A stretch of DNA of 39,966 nucleotides from Pseudoalteromonas denitrificans DSM 6059. Its GTDB lineage: Bacteria; Pseudomonadota; Gammaproteobacteria; Enterobacterales; Alteromonadaceae. The notes below the pieces were generated by a model. The model worked only from the letters and a program-made list of their open reading frames with translations. It was not told where the DNA came from and did not search any database. The position numbers and the translations under genes are program-made. The DNA lies in contig NZ_FOLO01000054.1 in assembly GCF_900112265.1 (NCBI RefSeq), positions 1-39,966 on the forward strand. The letters run 5' to 3'. Positions 15,497 through 24,329 of the stretch are shown piece after piece (positions within the stretch are counted from its first letter, which is position 1; every line of letters starts with the position of its first letter).

Positions 15497-15730
15497 TTAA
15501 ATTTTAACAAATTTATAAACAAAGCGGTCGGTTTTGCCCCGAATATCTTTGGTAAAAACATTAATTCCTGAAGTATCTTTTTGATTTTTAAAATAAAAAT
15601 CTTCTTCTACTAATTTAAATCCAGCCTGTTTCATTTGTTTTTTTACGATATCAGAATCAATTCGATGTAAATCATTTGGGGCATTGAATCTTGTGCCTTT
15701 AATTGCATTGTGATCAATTATGATAAACAC
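15497..15730 (-). pseudogene. C-terminal remnant of a COG4798-like methyltransferase
   Basis: About 78 residues in this frame (VFIIIDHNAIKGTRFNAP, DLHRIDSDIVKKQMKQAGF, KLVEEDFYFKNQKD, FTKDIRGKTDRFVYKF) match the end of predicted SAM-dependent methyltransferases of the COG4798 type, with HRID..IVK...AGF and RGKTDRF. The SAM-binding N-terminal two thirds are missing. Upstream, the frame runs into the promoter region of the tetR gene with unrelated sequence. It is therefore a truncated remnant. The frame can be extended to 15817, but that part has no similarity I recognise. Confidence 0.65.
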
Positions 15731-15787
15731 CTTGATAAAAAGCACGGTCGTGCTATTTTGTTGTGATCTATTCAGATAGGATGCATA

Positions 15788-16375
15788 ATGAACAAAGCTA
15801 AAAAAACACGGAAGCAAATATTAGAAGTGGCGTTGCAGATGGCAACTGCAACTAGTTTAAACGACTTAACAATTGGCAGTTTAGCTGTAGCTACTGATAT
15901 GTCTAAATCAGGTTTATTTTCACATTTTAAGTCTAAAGAAAACTTACAGCTTGCTGTGCTTGATCATGCCTATGACTTATTTCGACAAATCGTAACGATT
16001 CCCGTTTATGAAATTGAATCACCATTAGAACGTTTAAATACATTGTGTGATAACTGGTTAGATTGGTATGAATTACAAGCAAAAACGTGCATTTTTATAT
16101 CTGCATCGGTTGAGTTTGATGACCAGCCAGGTGTTGTACATGACAAAATTGCACAAGACTTAGCTAAGTGGTTGAGCTTTTTAATTTCTACGGTTCAAGC
16201 TGCTATAGATGAAAAAGAATTTATCGCTAATGCCGATGCAGAACAATTTGTATATGAACTTTATTCTTTGTATTTAGGTAGTCAAAGTATGATTTGGGTT
16301 GGTTTAGAAGATGCTAATCATAATCGTTTTAAACTGGCCTTAGAGTCACTGATTTCACGTTATAGGCGTATCTAA
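15788..16375 (+). CDS. TetR/AcrR-family transcriptional regulator
   Basis: The product is 195 residues. The N-terminal TetR DNA-binding domain is clear (ARK-type start TRKQILEVALQMA, then LTIGSLAVATDMSKSGLFSHFKSKENLQLAVLD at about residues 27-60). The C-terminal ligand domain includes DNWLDWYE and SASVEFDDQPGVVHDKI, a pattern seen in one common proteobacterial TetR subgroup. Its stop overlaps the start of the hydrolase gene (TAATG), so it most likely controls its own operon including that hydrolase. The inducer is unknown. Confidence 0.9.
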   Translation: MNKAKKTRKQILEVALQMATATSLNDLTIGSLAVATDMSKSGLFSHFKSKENLQLAVLDHAYDLFRQIVTIPVYEIESPLERLNTLCDNWLDWYELQAKTCIFISASVEFDDQPGVVHDKIAQDLAKWLSFLISTVQAAIDEKEFIANADAEQFVYELYSLYLGSQSMIWVGLEDANHNRFKLALESLISRYRRI

Positions 16376-17223
16376 TGAGTAATAAAATATATTTTTCCGA
16401 TAAAAAAGACAGAAAATCATTTAATTTTTACTTAATTAAAATGTTATCAACGAGTTTACATTTTATTGCGCCAGCGCTTGCTAAAAAGCAAACTAAAAAA
16501 TTATTACTTACGCCTATGATCAGCAAAAAAATTAAATTTGCAAAAACTGACTTCAAGCAAGTTAAACAAGAAGCCCCTTATGGCGATTTAAATTTGTATC
16601 GAACTGGTTCAGGGCGTAAAGTAATTTTAACCCATGGTTGGTCAGGTGGTGCGTCACAGTTTTTTCCTTTAATGCAAAAAATTGCTGATGCTGGTTTTGA
16701 AGCGATTGCTTTTGATCACTACGGGCATGGTAAAAGTAGCGGTCAGTTTGCTAATTTACCTCTATTTGTTAAAGGATTAAATGCAATTATAGAACATGAA
16801 GGAAAGAATAATATAGCGTGTATTATAAGTCATTCTATGGGTACTGTTGCTGCATTAAATCAGGATAAATCACTGAATCACTTACTAATAGCACCTACAT
16901 TTGGTTTTTATCAATCGTTCGAGAAAAGGATTTTATCAACAGGTATAAAATCAAACTTATTTCATAATATGCTTGCAGATGTTGAACAAGAACATCAACT
17001 TAAGTTTAAAGACTTATTACCAGAGCAACATTTGGCAAAAACACAAGGACGTATCCATATAGTACATGACCAAGGTGATAGGTTTGCACCTTTTGATTTA
17101 GCCAAGCAGCAAGTTGAATCATTTGAACATGTTAGCTTTACAGCAACATCAGGTCTAGGGCATGGTAGAGTGATCAATTCAGACCCTACTTGGGAAGCAT
17201 TTCAAAAGCTGGCTTTTAACTAG
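16375..17223 (+). CDS. Alpha/beta hydrolase
   Basis: The product is 282 residues. The oxyanion-hole segment is LTHGWSGGASQF, the nucleophile elbow SHSMG places Ser at residue 154, the acid is probably Asp235 in HDQGDRFAP, and the base is His263 in GLGHGRV. A basic N-terminal 55 residues precede the fold, with a hydrophobic patch near 20-35 that might associate with the membrane. The substrate cannot be predicted. It is translated directly after the TetR regulator, with a one-base overlap, so the two form a small operon. Confidence 0.87.
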   Translation: MSNKIYFSDKKDRKSFNFYLIKMLSTSLHFIAPALAKKQTKKLLLTPMISKKIKFAKTDFKQVKQEAPYGDLNLYRTGSGRKVILTHGWSGGASQFFPLMQKIADAGFEAIAFDHYGHGKSSGQFANLPLFVKGLNAIIEHEGKNNIACIISHSMGTVAALNQDKSLNHLLIAPTFGFYQSFEKRILSTGIKSNLFHNMLADVEQEHQLKFKDLLPEQHLAKTQGRIHIVHDQGDRFAPFDLAKQQVESFEHVSFTATSGLGHGRVINSDPTWEAFQKLAFN

Positions 17224-17369
17224 TCTGAATATGTTAAGCATAATGAAGGCTTAGGGTGATTTATCGAATTTAAATAACATATGCCCTTATCTTCGGTTAA
17301 ACTTTAATGCAGTCATTATTGTTATTGAATATATTTTAAACTAAACCTTTTACCCTAAAAGGAGTTGTT

Positions 17370-17756
17370 ATGTTTCAAGAAAGTGCAGTGGGATTTATTC
17401 AAAAATCTTCTATTGGTATTCATGCTGTGTCTCCGAAAGGAATTATAAAATACGCAAATCAATTTGAATTGGATATTTTGGGTTATTTAGAGGAGGAATA
17501 TGTAGGGCATCATGTGTCTGAATTTCAAATTAATGACAAATGTTTAAATGACATGATGGAGAAGCTAGGTGAATTTAAAAACTTAATAAATTACCCTTCT
17601 CGTGTTCAAGGTAAAAATGAAATTAAATACATTCTTTATAATTCTAGTGTGTATGAGCAAGGTGGTGAGTTCATCCATACTCGCTGTTTTGGTTGCGAAA
17701 TATCACAGAAAGTTTATGAGGTTTTAGTCGAAGAATCGGCCTATCTTAAAGGATAA
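17370..17756 (+). CDS. Stand-alone PAS-domain protein
   Basis: The product is 128 residues and consists of one PAS domain. The pattern SSIGIHAVSPKGIIKYANQFE, then LDILGYLEEEYVGHHVSEF, YILYNSSVYEQGGEFIHTRCF, is the one found at the front of many hybrid sensor kinases (there typically ANQAELDLLGY.EEY.G, HTRCFTRDIT). Here it is not attached to any kinase or output domain. The end carries RCFGCEIS with two Cys. It may sense a ligand or redox state and act through another protein. AAAGGAG lies upstream of the ATG at a proper distance. Confidence 0.8.
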   Translation: MFQESAVGFIQKSSIGIHAVSPKGIIKYANQFELDILGYLEEEYVGHHVSEFQINDKCLNDMMEKLGEFKNLINYPSRVQGKNEIKYILYNSSVYEQGGEFIHTRCFGCEISQKVYEVLVEESAYLKG

Positions 17757-17793
17757 ACGCTTGCCATTTTAATAGAGAATATTGGTAAATATA

Positions 17794-17831
17794 GACTGAT
17801 TAAAAAGCTCAGTATTTATTTTAATTCAGTC
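17794..17831 (+). terminator. Imperfect AT-rich hairpin after the PAS gene
   Basis: GACTGATTAAAA (from 17794) pairs with TTTTAATTCAGTC (to 17831) with one bulged base, and ATTTTATA follows. It is AT-rich and in the right place to end the PAS gene transcript. It could equally serve the convergent nitroreductase-like gene. Confidence 0.35.
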
Positions 17832-17902
17832 ATTTTATATTGGAAGTCGCAGCAAATATAATCAGTATTGTGATTTATACACAATGCGTAGCAGCGCTAA
17901 TA

Positions 17903-18580
17903 TTAAATAAAACTGGCGATTTCATCTAATTCTTTTTTTACTAAAGCATGTTCTGGCACTGTGGCATCTTTATCTGGATAGCCAGCTATCAATAACATAT
18001 ATGGGCGTTCATTATCTGGGTTTCGATTACATATCTTTGTTAAAAAGCTCATTGGTTTAGGTGTGTGTGTTAAGGTTACTAAACCACTATGATGTAGAGC
18101 TTGAATTAAAAAGCCTGTCGCAATTCCTACGGACTCATGCACATAATAATTTTGATTTTTATCTTCAGCATGAATGCCTCCTTTTTTCTGACTGAAAATG
18201 GCTATTAACCAAGGTGCTGATTCTAAATAAGGTTTACTTGCATCTGTACCAAGTGGTTTTAATGCGTCTAACCACTCCTCACCAGCTCTGCCTTCATAAA
18301 ATGAACGTTCTAAATTTTCAGCTTCTATACGTATTTGTTTTTTTATATCTGCGCTATGGATTGCAACAAAGTGCCAAGGCTGATGATTTGCACCACTGGG
18401 TGCTGTTGCGGCTGCTTTAATACAAGTTTCTATAATTTCTTTTGGTACAGGCTTATTTGAAAATGAACGAATAGAATGGCGGCGTTTAATATTTTCGTAA
18501 TTTTCGGTTGCTTTTTGTTGCATGATTTCAGGTGTTAATTCTTCAAAATCAGTGAGTGGGATATTGTTATGTTGTTGCAT
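17903..18580 (-). CDS. Nitroreductase-family flavoprotein, iodotyrosine-deiodinase type
   Basis: The product is 225 residues of the FMN nitroreductase fold. RRHSIRSFSNKPVP at 33-46 and APSGANHQPWHF at 60-71 are the FMN-binding motifs, and HHSGLVTLTHTPKP closes the site. The lid segment contains Glu91, Tyr95 and Lys116. Their spacing (E-x3-Y, then 21 residues to K) equals that of human iodotyrosine deiodinase E157, Y161 and K182, which bind the halotyrosine zwitterion. The C-terminal IAGYPDKDATVPEHALVKKELDEI also matches that group. A reductive dehalogenase acting on halogenated tyrosines is therefore likely. Bacterial homologues of this enzyme are known, but the physiological substrate here is not. 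The gene stands alone. Confidence 0.85.
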   Translation of the reverse strand: MQQHNNIPLTDFEELTPEIMQQKATENYENIKRRHSIRSFSNKPVPKEIIETCIKAAATAPSGANHQPWHFVAIHSADIKKQIRIEAENLERSFYEGRAGEEWLDALKPLGTDASKPYLESAPWLIAIFSQKKGGIHAEDKNQNYYVHESVGIATGFLIQALHHSGLVTLTHTPKPMSFLTKICNRNPDNERPYMLLIAGYPDKDATVPEHALVKKELDEIASFI

Positions 18581-18809
18581 ATGCAGCTCTTATTGTTGGT
18601 TTTAGTTTTTATATCTAGATAGGAAGTAAAGATCAAGTGAATTTTTTGGACTTAGACCTCTTATCACTATTTTTTACCTTTAATCACTTTATCGAGTGTT
18701 TTTTATGCTGGCTTAATTAGCATAGCGCTGTCAATTGAATTTATTTACACATTTTTAACAAGTAAGTGTTTGAAAATAACTATAAACAAGTACTTAAGAG
18801 AGAGCGATT

Positions 18810-19700
18810 ATGTTAACTATTAATGGATTATCAAAAACATACGATAATGGTGTCAAAGCATTAGACGATGTTAATTTAGAAATACCAAAAGGTATGTTTG
18901 GTTTACTCGGCCCTAATGGTGCGGGTAAATCGTCTTTAATGCGAACCATAGCGACATTGCAACAGGCTGATATGGGTAGTATTAACTTTGATGGTATAGA
19001 TGTATTTTCTGACCCTCAAGCTTTACGTCAAAGATTAGGATACTTACCACAAGACTTTGGTGTTTATCCTAGAATAAGTGCCTATGATCTTTTAGAACAT
19101 ATGGCTATTTTAAAAGGCATAAAAAATAAAGGTGAAAGAAAAGAAGCGGTTGAAGGATTGTTGGCACATACAAATCTTTATCAACATCGAAAAAATGCAG
19201 TGAGTGGTTTTTCAGGTGGTATGCGTCAAAGATTTGGTATCGCTCAAGCACTGCTCGGGGATCCTGATTTGTTAATTGTAGATGAACCAACCGCTGGACT
19301 AGACCCTGAGGAACGTAATCGTTTTCATAATTTACTTGTGGGCTTAGGTGAACAAAAAGCAATTATTTTATCGACTCATATTGTTGAAGATGTATCTGAG
19401 CTTTGTCCTAATATGGCGGTGCTTGCATCAGGGAGAATTATTCTGCAAGGTAATCCAATTAGTTTAACAAATACATTAAATGGTCAAATTTGGCGTAAAT
19501 CAGTAAGTCAAACTGAGGCGGTAGAAATCGAGAAAAATATGTCTGTGATCTCAAAGCGTCTTTTTGCAGGGCAAACCATTGTTCATGTACTAGCGTCTAG
19601 TGCACCTGAAGGTTTTGAACCCGCACCTGCAAACTTAGAAGATGTGTATTTCTCTACCCTACATTCACATCGTAGTATTAGCCAGAAGCAAGCTGCTTAG
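18810..19700 (+). CDS. ABC transporter ATP-binding protein
   Basis: The product is 296 residues. The Walker A motif GPNGAGKS is at residues 34-41, the Q-loop is in YLPQDFGVYP, the signature is VSGFSGGMRQR, the Walker B LLIVDEPTAGLDP follows, and the H-loop is STHIVEDV. The C-terminal 60 residues beyond the ATPase are variable. It is the energy-supplying subunit for the permease/peptidase fusion encoded nine bases downstream; the pair forms a complete exporter-like unit because the permease contains two membrane halves. Confidence 0.93.
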   Translation: MLTINGLSKTYDNGVKALDDVNLEIPKGMFGLLGPNGAGKSSLMRTIATLQQADMGSINFDGIDVFSDPQALRQRLGYLPQDFGVYPRISAYDLLEHMAILKGIKNKGERKEAVEGLLAHTNLYQHRKNAVSGFSGGMRQRFGIAQALLGDPDLLIVDEPTAGLDPEERNRFHNLLVGLGEQKAIILSTHIVEDVSELCPNMAVLASGRIILQGNPISLTNTLNGQIWRKSVSQTEAVEIEKNMSVISKRLFAGQTIVHVLASSAPEGFEPAPANLEDVYFSTLHSHRSISQKQAA

Positions 19701-19709
19701 GAGTCTTTC

Positions 19710-22700
19710 ATGTTAGCCAAAATGTTTTTATTTGAATGGCGCTACTTTGTTCGGCAGCCATCTTTTTATGTCACCAGTTTAATTTTCTTTTTATTAACAT
19801 TTTTTGCCACTGTGAGTGAAAATATCCAGATTGGAGGTGGTGGTAATGTTTTATATAACGGACCATTTTCAATTGCACAAACATTATTGATCATGGGGAT
19901 ATTTGCCATGTTTCTAGTGGTGAATTTTGTTGCTAGTACTGCAACTCGTAATGATACTAGCCGAATGTCTGAGTTGCTTTATAGTAAACCGATAAATCCA
20001 TTGAGTTATCAATTAGGGCGGTTTTTAGGATCTTTTTCCATTGTCGCGACAGTTTTTTTATTTGTGCCTTTAGGTATATTGTTAGGGACCTTAATTGGAG
20101 GCATAACAGGCTGGGTTGACCCTGAACGTTTAGGCGTTACAGATTTAACACATTATATAACATCTTATTTTTACTTATCTTTACCAACATTATTAGTTTT
20201 GTCTTGTTTCTTTTATGCTGTGGCTATCCGTTTTAGATCTATGATGGCGGTATACTTGTCCGCTGTTGCAGTATTTATTTTATATGTGATAGCCGGTCAG
20301 TTTGCTTCAGAACCAGAGTATCGTACTTTAGCTGCATTATTAGATCCATTTGCTTCAAATACATTTCGAGAAGTCACACGCTATTGGACCATGTTTGATA
20401 AAAATAATGCAGCGATTGAAATGACGGGTATATTATTGCAAAACCGCCTTATTTGGTTAGGTATTGCGGCTTTCATTATGGTATTTTTTGCTGGTTTTAG
20501 AAGTAAAGTGCGCTTAGAAAAAGTTAAAGCAACTAACAAATCAAAAAAAACAGAGCAAGTAGACTTCAGTGAATTGCTAAAAAATGATATTTCTTATAAA
20601 AGTTCTGGTATTCAAACATTTGCTCATTTGTTATTGCGCACTAAGTTTGAAATAAAACAAGTTGTTTTTAGTGCGCCATTTTTAGTATTAGGTGCGTTAA
20701 CTGTATTTTTATTAGTTGCGCCCTTAATTGATCCTCAAGGTATGTTTGGTACACCAAACTGGCCACTCACTCAGGCCATGGTAACACTAATTCAAAACTC
20801 AACAGAGCTATTGATCATGATAGTGCTTGCTTATTATAGTGCTGAAATAGTATGGCGAGAGCGTAATTCAGGCATGGGCGATATTATTGATTCTATGCCA
20901 GTAAATAATGTGACTTTTTGGTTTTCAAAAATAATTGCGATGGGGCTTATTATTACGTTGTTATATGCATTTGGTATGTTTGCAACTATGGCAAATCAAG
21001 CATTAAATGGATATGACAATTTTGAAGTCTCTCAGTATATAGTACGTCTAGGTTATATTAACTTATTACCGCTTATGATGGTGGCGGTATTAGCATTTTT
21101 CCTACAGGTGGTGAGTCCAAATAAATATGTTGGTATGATGCTATTTGTACTATTCATCATCAGTACAATTACCTTAAGTAATTTTGGTTTTAGCCATAAT
21201 ATGTTTCAATTTGCTGGTGCGCCTAGATTATTATATTCAGACATTAATGGATACGGTGATTTCTTAACAAGCCATTCTTGGTACATGTTATATTGGGGTG
21301 GATTCACCTTGATTTTAGGTGCGTTAGGGTATGCGCTTTGGCATCGTGGTCCTGCACAGTCACTTAAAATGAGAATTAAAAATGCAGGTTATTACTTAGG
21401 CACTCCAGGAAAAACTGCAATTGCACTTGGTTTAATCGTATTTATCGCTACTGGAAGTTATATTCATTACAATACACGTGTACTAAATGAATATGTTATT
21501 CAGGATGATAGAGAAGAGTTACAAGCTGAATATGAAAAGAAATACTCTACTTATCTAAATGCCGATATTCCCACTATTACTAAAACACATGCAAAAATTG
21601 ATATTTATCCTTCAATTCGAAAAATAGATGCTGTAGCTGACATAGTAGTTTCTAATACGTCAAATAAACCGATTGAACGCTTTTTAGTGTCAAAACCTGC
21701 ATATACAGAAAAATGGAATGTAACATTTATAGGCGGTAAATTAGGAGAAGTTGATGATAAATTTGATACTGCATGGTTTCAATTTGATAAACCACTTATG
21801 CCTGGAGAAATACGCTCAGGTAAGTTAAGTGCCGTGCGTTCACATCAAGGTTTTTCAGATGGTAATAATGATTTTTCTTTAATTGAAAATGGCACCTTTA
21901 TTAATAATTTTGAATTATTCCCTGTATTTGGCTACCAACAAACTAACTTGTTAACAGATCGTCATAAACGACGTAAATATGGGTTAGAGCCATTACAGCG
22001 TGCAAATAAATTGGAAGATAAACGTTTTTATAATGAAAGCTTTTTTGGTAAAGGAGTTGGTTTTATAGACTTTAATGCAACAATAAGTACGTCTGAAGAT
22101 CAATTTGCGATTGCACCAGGATATTTACAAAGTGAAGAAGTAAAAAATGGTCGTCGTATCTTTCATTATAAAATGGATGCGCCTATGGTTAATTTTTACT
22201 CAGTAATGTCTGCGCGTTTAGAGGCTAAAAAAGAACAGTACAAAGGCATTAATATTGAAGTGTATTATCATAAAACACATGCAATGAATGTTGCTCGTAT
22301 GTTTGAATCTGTTCGTGATTCAATAGACTATTTCACTGAAAACTTTGGTGAATATCAACATAAGCAAATGCGCATTATTGAATTTCCTGGATATCGCTCT
22401 TTTGCACAAAGCTTTGCTAATACAGTGCCTTATTCAGAGCAAATTGGTTTTATAACTGATTTAAGAGACCCTGATAATATTGACCCTGTTTACTATGTGA
22501 CTGCTCATGAAGTCGCACATCAATGGTGGGGTCATCAAGTTGGAGCCGCTAACGTTCAAGGAAGTGCCATTATCTCTGAGAGCTTATCGCAATATTCAGC
22601 ACTTATGGTAATGGAGAAGAAATATGGAACAGAAAAAATCCGTAAATTCTTAAAGTATGAATTAGATAGATATTTACGTGGCCGTACTGTTGAATTTTTA

Positions 22701-23291
22701 GAAGAAATGCCACTAATACGTAGTGAAAATCAACAATATATTCATTATCGTAAAGGCTCTGTTGTGATGATGTCTTTAAAAGATAGGCTAGGTGAAACGC
22801 GTTTAAATAAAGCTTTGAATGATTTTTTAAAGAAATATAAATATCAAAGTAAGCCATGCCCTACAACATTAGATTTAGTGGCATTTATTACACAAGATAC
22901 AGATCAACAAGAAAAAGCTTTTGTGAGTAACTTGTTTGAACATATTAGCTTGTATGATCTTAAAACTACGAATGTGAAAGTTGTAAAGGCGGAAGGTCAA
23001 GATGATTTCTTTGATGTTACTTTAACGATTGAAGCGGCTTTAAACCGTGCTGATGGACAAGGGAAAGAAACAGCTGTTGAATTTACTGATTTAGTTGATA
23101 TTGGCTTATTTAGTGAAGATCCTGAGAATCTAGGTGCTGAAAATTTTGTAATATATTTACAAAAACACCAAATTAAAACAGGCACGAATGAAATAAAGCT
23201 ACATGTAAAAGGTAAGCCTAAATTTGCGGGAGTTGACCCTTTTGTTAAATTGGTTGATAAGGATGGTGCGGATAATATTTATCGTTTATAA
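19710..23291 (+). CDS. ABC permease fused to M1-like zinc peptidase
   Basis: The product is 1193 residues. Two ABC2-type membrane modules of about six helices each occupy about residues 10-270 and 310-560. A further helix lies at about 570-592, and a large extracytoplasmic region (about 620-1193) resembles M1 metallopeptidases. The zinc motif HEVAHQWWGHQ is at residues 933-937 onward, with the likely third ligand Glu957. The spacing HEXXH-X19-E is one residue longer than the usual X18. The catalytic-Tyr context YIHYRKGSVVMM is present, but the GxMEN aminopeptidase motif is replaced by FANTVPYSE near 900-910. Fusions of this kind are annotated in several bacterial groups without known function. 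It may process or move a peptide across the inner membrane. Confidence 0.9.
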   Translation: MLAKMFLFEWRYFVRQPSFYVTSLIFFLLTFFATVSENIQIGGGGNVLYNGPFSIAQTLLIMGIFAMFLVVNFVASTATRNDTSRMSELLYSKPINPLSYQLGRFLGSFSIVATVFLFVPLGILLGTLIGGITGWVDPERLGVTDLTHYITSYFYLSLPTLLVLSCFFYAVAIRFRSMMAVYLSAVAVFILYVIAGQFASEPEYRTLAALLDPFASNTFREVTRYWTMFDKNNAAIEMTGILLQNRLIWLGIAAFIMVFFAGFRSKVRLEKVKATNKSKKTEQVDFSELLKNDISYKSSGIQTFAHLLLRTKFEIKQVVFSAPFLVLGALTVFLLVAPLIDPQGMFGTPNWPLTQAMVTLIQNSTELLIMIVLAYYSAEIVWRERNSGMGDIIDSMPVNNVTFWFSKIIAMGLIITLLYAFGMFATMANQALNGYDNFEVSQYIVRLGYINLLPLMMVAVLAFFLQVVSPNKYVGMMLFVLFIISTITLSNFGFSHNMFQFAGAPRLLYSDINGYGDFLTSHSWYMLYWGGFTLILGALGYALWHRGPAQSLKMRIKNAGYYLGTPGKTAIALGLIVFIATGSYIHYNTRVLNEYVIQDDREELQAEYEKKYSTYLNADIPTITKTHAKIDIYPSIRKIDAVADIVVSNTSNKPIERFLVSKPAYTEKWNVTFIGGKLGEVDDKFDTAWFQFDKPLMPGEIRSGKLSAVRSHQGFSDGNNDFSLIENGTFINNFELFPVFGYQQTNLLTDRHKRRKYGLEPLQRANKLEDKRFYNESFFGKGVGFIDFNATISTSEDQFAIAPGYLQSEEVKNGRRIFHYKMDAPMVNFYSVMSARLEAKKEQYKGINIEVYYHKTHAMNVARMFESVRDSIDYFTENFGEYQHKQMRIIEFPGYRSFAQSFANTVPYSEQIGFITDLRDPDNIDPVYYVTAHEVAHQWWGHQVGAANVQGSAIISESLSQYSALMVMEKKYGTEKIRKFLKYELDRYLRGRTVEFLEEMPLIRSENQQYIHYRKGSVVMMSLKDRLGETRLNKALNDFLKKYKYQSKPCPTTLDLVAFITQDTDQQEKAFVSNLFEHISLYDLKTTNVKVVKAEGQDDFFDVTLTIEAALNRADGQGKETAVEFTDLVDIGLFSEDPENLGAENFVIYLQKHQIKTGTNEIKLHVKGKPKFAGVDPFVKLVDKDGADNIYRL

Positions 23292-23314
23292 AAATTTTAG
23301 TGAATAAAAATTGA

Positions 23315-23344
23315 AACCGATACAAATGTTTATTTGTATCGGTT
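23315..23344 (+). terminator. Intrinsic terminator of the ABC/M1 operon
   Basis: AACCGATACAAAT (23315-23327) pairs perfectly with ATTTGTATCGGTT (23332-23344) across a GTTT loop, and CTTTAA follows. It starts 24 bases after the permease/peptidase stop codon. Confidence 0.7.
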
Positions 23345-23464
23345 CTTTAAGTGTTAATAAATGTAAGCTTCTCTACAAACCCCCAACAGTTTCTTACTCT
23401 TTTATTTCTTTTGTTGTTTTACACTTTATTGGTATTCAAAATTCAATGTTGTCAGAGGAACAAA

Positions 23465-23809
23465 ATGAAATTATATAAAAATTTAGTTAAAGCAAGTGCT
23501 TTACTCTTTATATTGGCAGGGTGTTCATCTGTCACAATACAGCCTGAACCTATCACTAAATTAACCGGAAATCCGAGTTATGAAGAAAGTCGATCTTTTT
23601 ATTTTTGGGGTTTAAAAGGTGAACATCATGTTGATGTAAAAAAAATATGTGGTGATAAAGATGTAGTGCAAATGCAATCACAGCAAACCTTTGAAGATGG
23701 TGCTTTAGGTTTAGTGACTTTAGGGATTTATGCACCGCATTCAGTGAAAGTATGGTGTGAAGAAAATGCGGGTGAAAAAGTATTAAAGGGGAATCAAAAT
23801 GCAAAATAA
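23465..23809 (+). CDS. Bor-family lipoprotein
   Basis: The product is 114 residues from the ATG at 23465, which has AGAGGA just upstream and begins a proper lipoprotein signal with lipobox LAGC (Cys20). The mature part shows the Bor (phage lambda)/Iss pattern: RSFYFWGLKGEHHVDVKKICG, then a Thr/Gln-rich strand, then ALGLVTLGIYAPHSVKVWC. The two conserved Cys could form a disulfide. Lambda Bor and Iss are outer-membrane lipoproteins linked to serum resistance; in a marine bacterium the role is unknown. No phage genes are adjacent. Its end overlaps the next lipoprotein gene by 11 bases. Confidence 0.85.
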   Translation: MKLYKNLVKASALLFILAGCSSVTIQPEPITKLTGNPSYEESRSFYFWGLKGEHHVDVKKICGDKDVVQMQSQQTFEDGALGLVTLGIYAPHSVKVWCEENAGEKVLKGNQNAK

Positions 23810-24137
23810 AATGATGTTAGTAATGGTGATGTTAACTGTAATGTCTGGCTGTACACGTATTCATTTTGATAATGGAGAGCAGATTGCGAATACTCAGCAT
23901 GCACCAAAAAAACAATGGCATCACAATGCAGCTTTATCATTATATGAAGTATCTGAGCCTGTTGATTTAAAGAAAAACTGTGATGGTGCTAAGTGGAGCA
24001 GTGTTGAAACTCAGCTTTCATTTGTAAATGGCCTAGCGAGCACCGCTGTCAACGAAGTTGCGCCATTATGGTATCCGAAAACAGTTTTAACAACTTGTGA
24101 AAAGGTACAAGTGCCTTTACAAGTTAAAGACAAATAA
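23799..24137 (+). CDS. Second, diverged Bor-like lipoprotein
   Basis: The product is 112 residues with lipobox MSGC (Cys18) and a mature part organised like the preceding protein. WHHNAALSLYEVSEPVDLKKNC, a central hydrophobic strand, and WYPKTVLTTC keep the two Cys at Bor-like spacing while most other residues differ. AAGGGG precedes the ATG inside the end of the upstream gene, so translation is coupled. I infer an old tandem duplication followed by divergence; the two may act together at the outer membrane. Family membership is less certain than for its neighbour. Confidence 0.65.
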   Translation: MQNKMMLVMVMLTVMSGCTRIHFDNGEQIANTQHAPKKQWHHNAALSLYEVSEPVDLKKNCDGAKWSSVETQLSFVNGLASTAVNEVAPLWYPKTVLTTCEKVQVPLQVKDK

Positions 24138-24329
24138 ATTATAAGAGTGGTAAACATATGTTGCTTATCATTCTAAATATAATTGCCTGTCATCTAAAAT
24201 GAGTGAGCATACTTAAACCTTTTGAATCTAATTAAGCTGAAAAGAAAATTCTTTTTAGTAATAGTTAATAACTAATATTGTTATCTTTACTGTGTATGCC
24301 TTTAACTTTTTTTCGTGAGGTTGAATAAT

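Noticed and set aside
15730..15817. N-terminal extension of the methyltransferase remnant frame
   Set aside because: It covers the tetR promoter and ribosome site on the other strand and shows no similarity, so it is not part of a real protein.
22603..22857. Antisense open frame of 84 residues within the ABC/M1 gene
   Set aside because: It lies wholly inside a well-supported peptidase domain and shows no features of its own.
23465..24137. Prophage remnant suggested by Bor-like lipoproteins
   Set aside because: No integrase, structural, lysis or attachment sequences are nearby; the flanking genes are chromosomal-type transport and regulatory genes.
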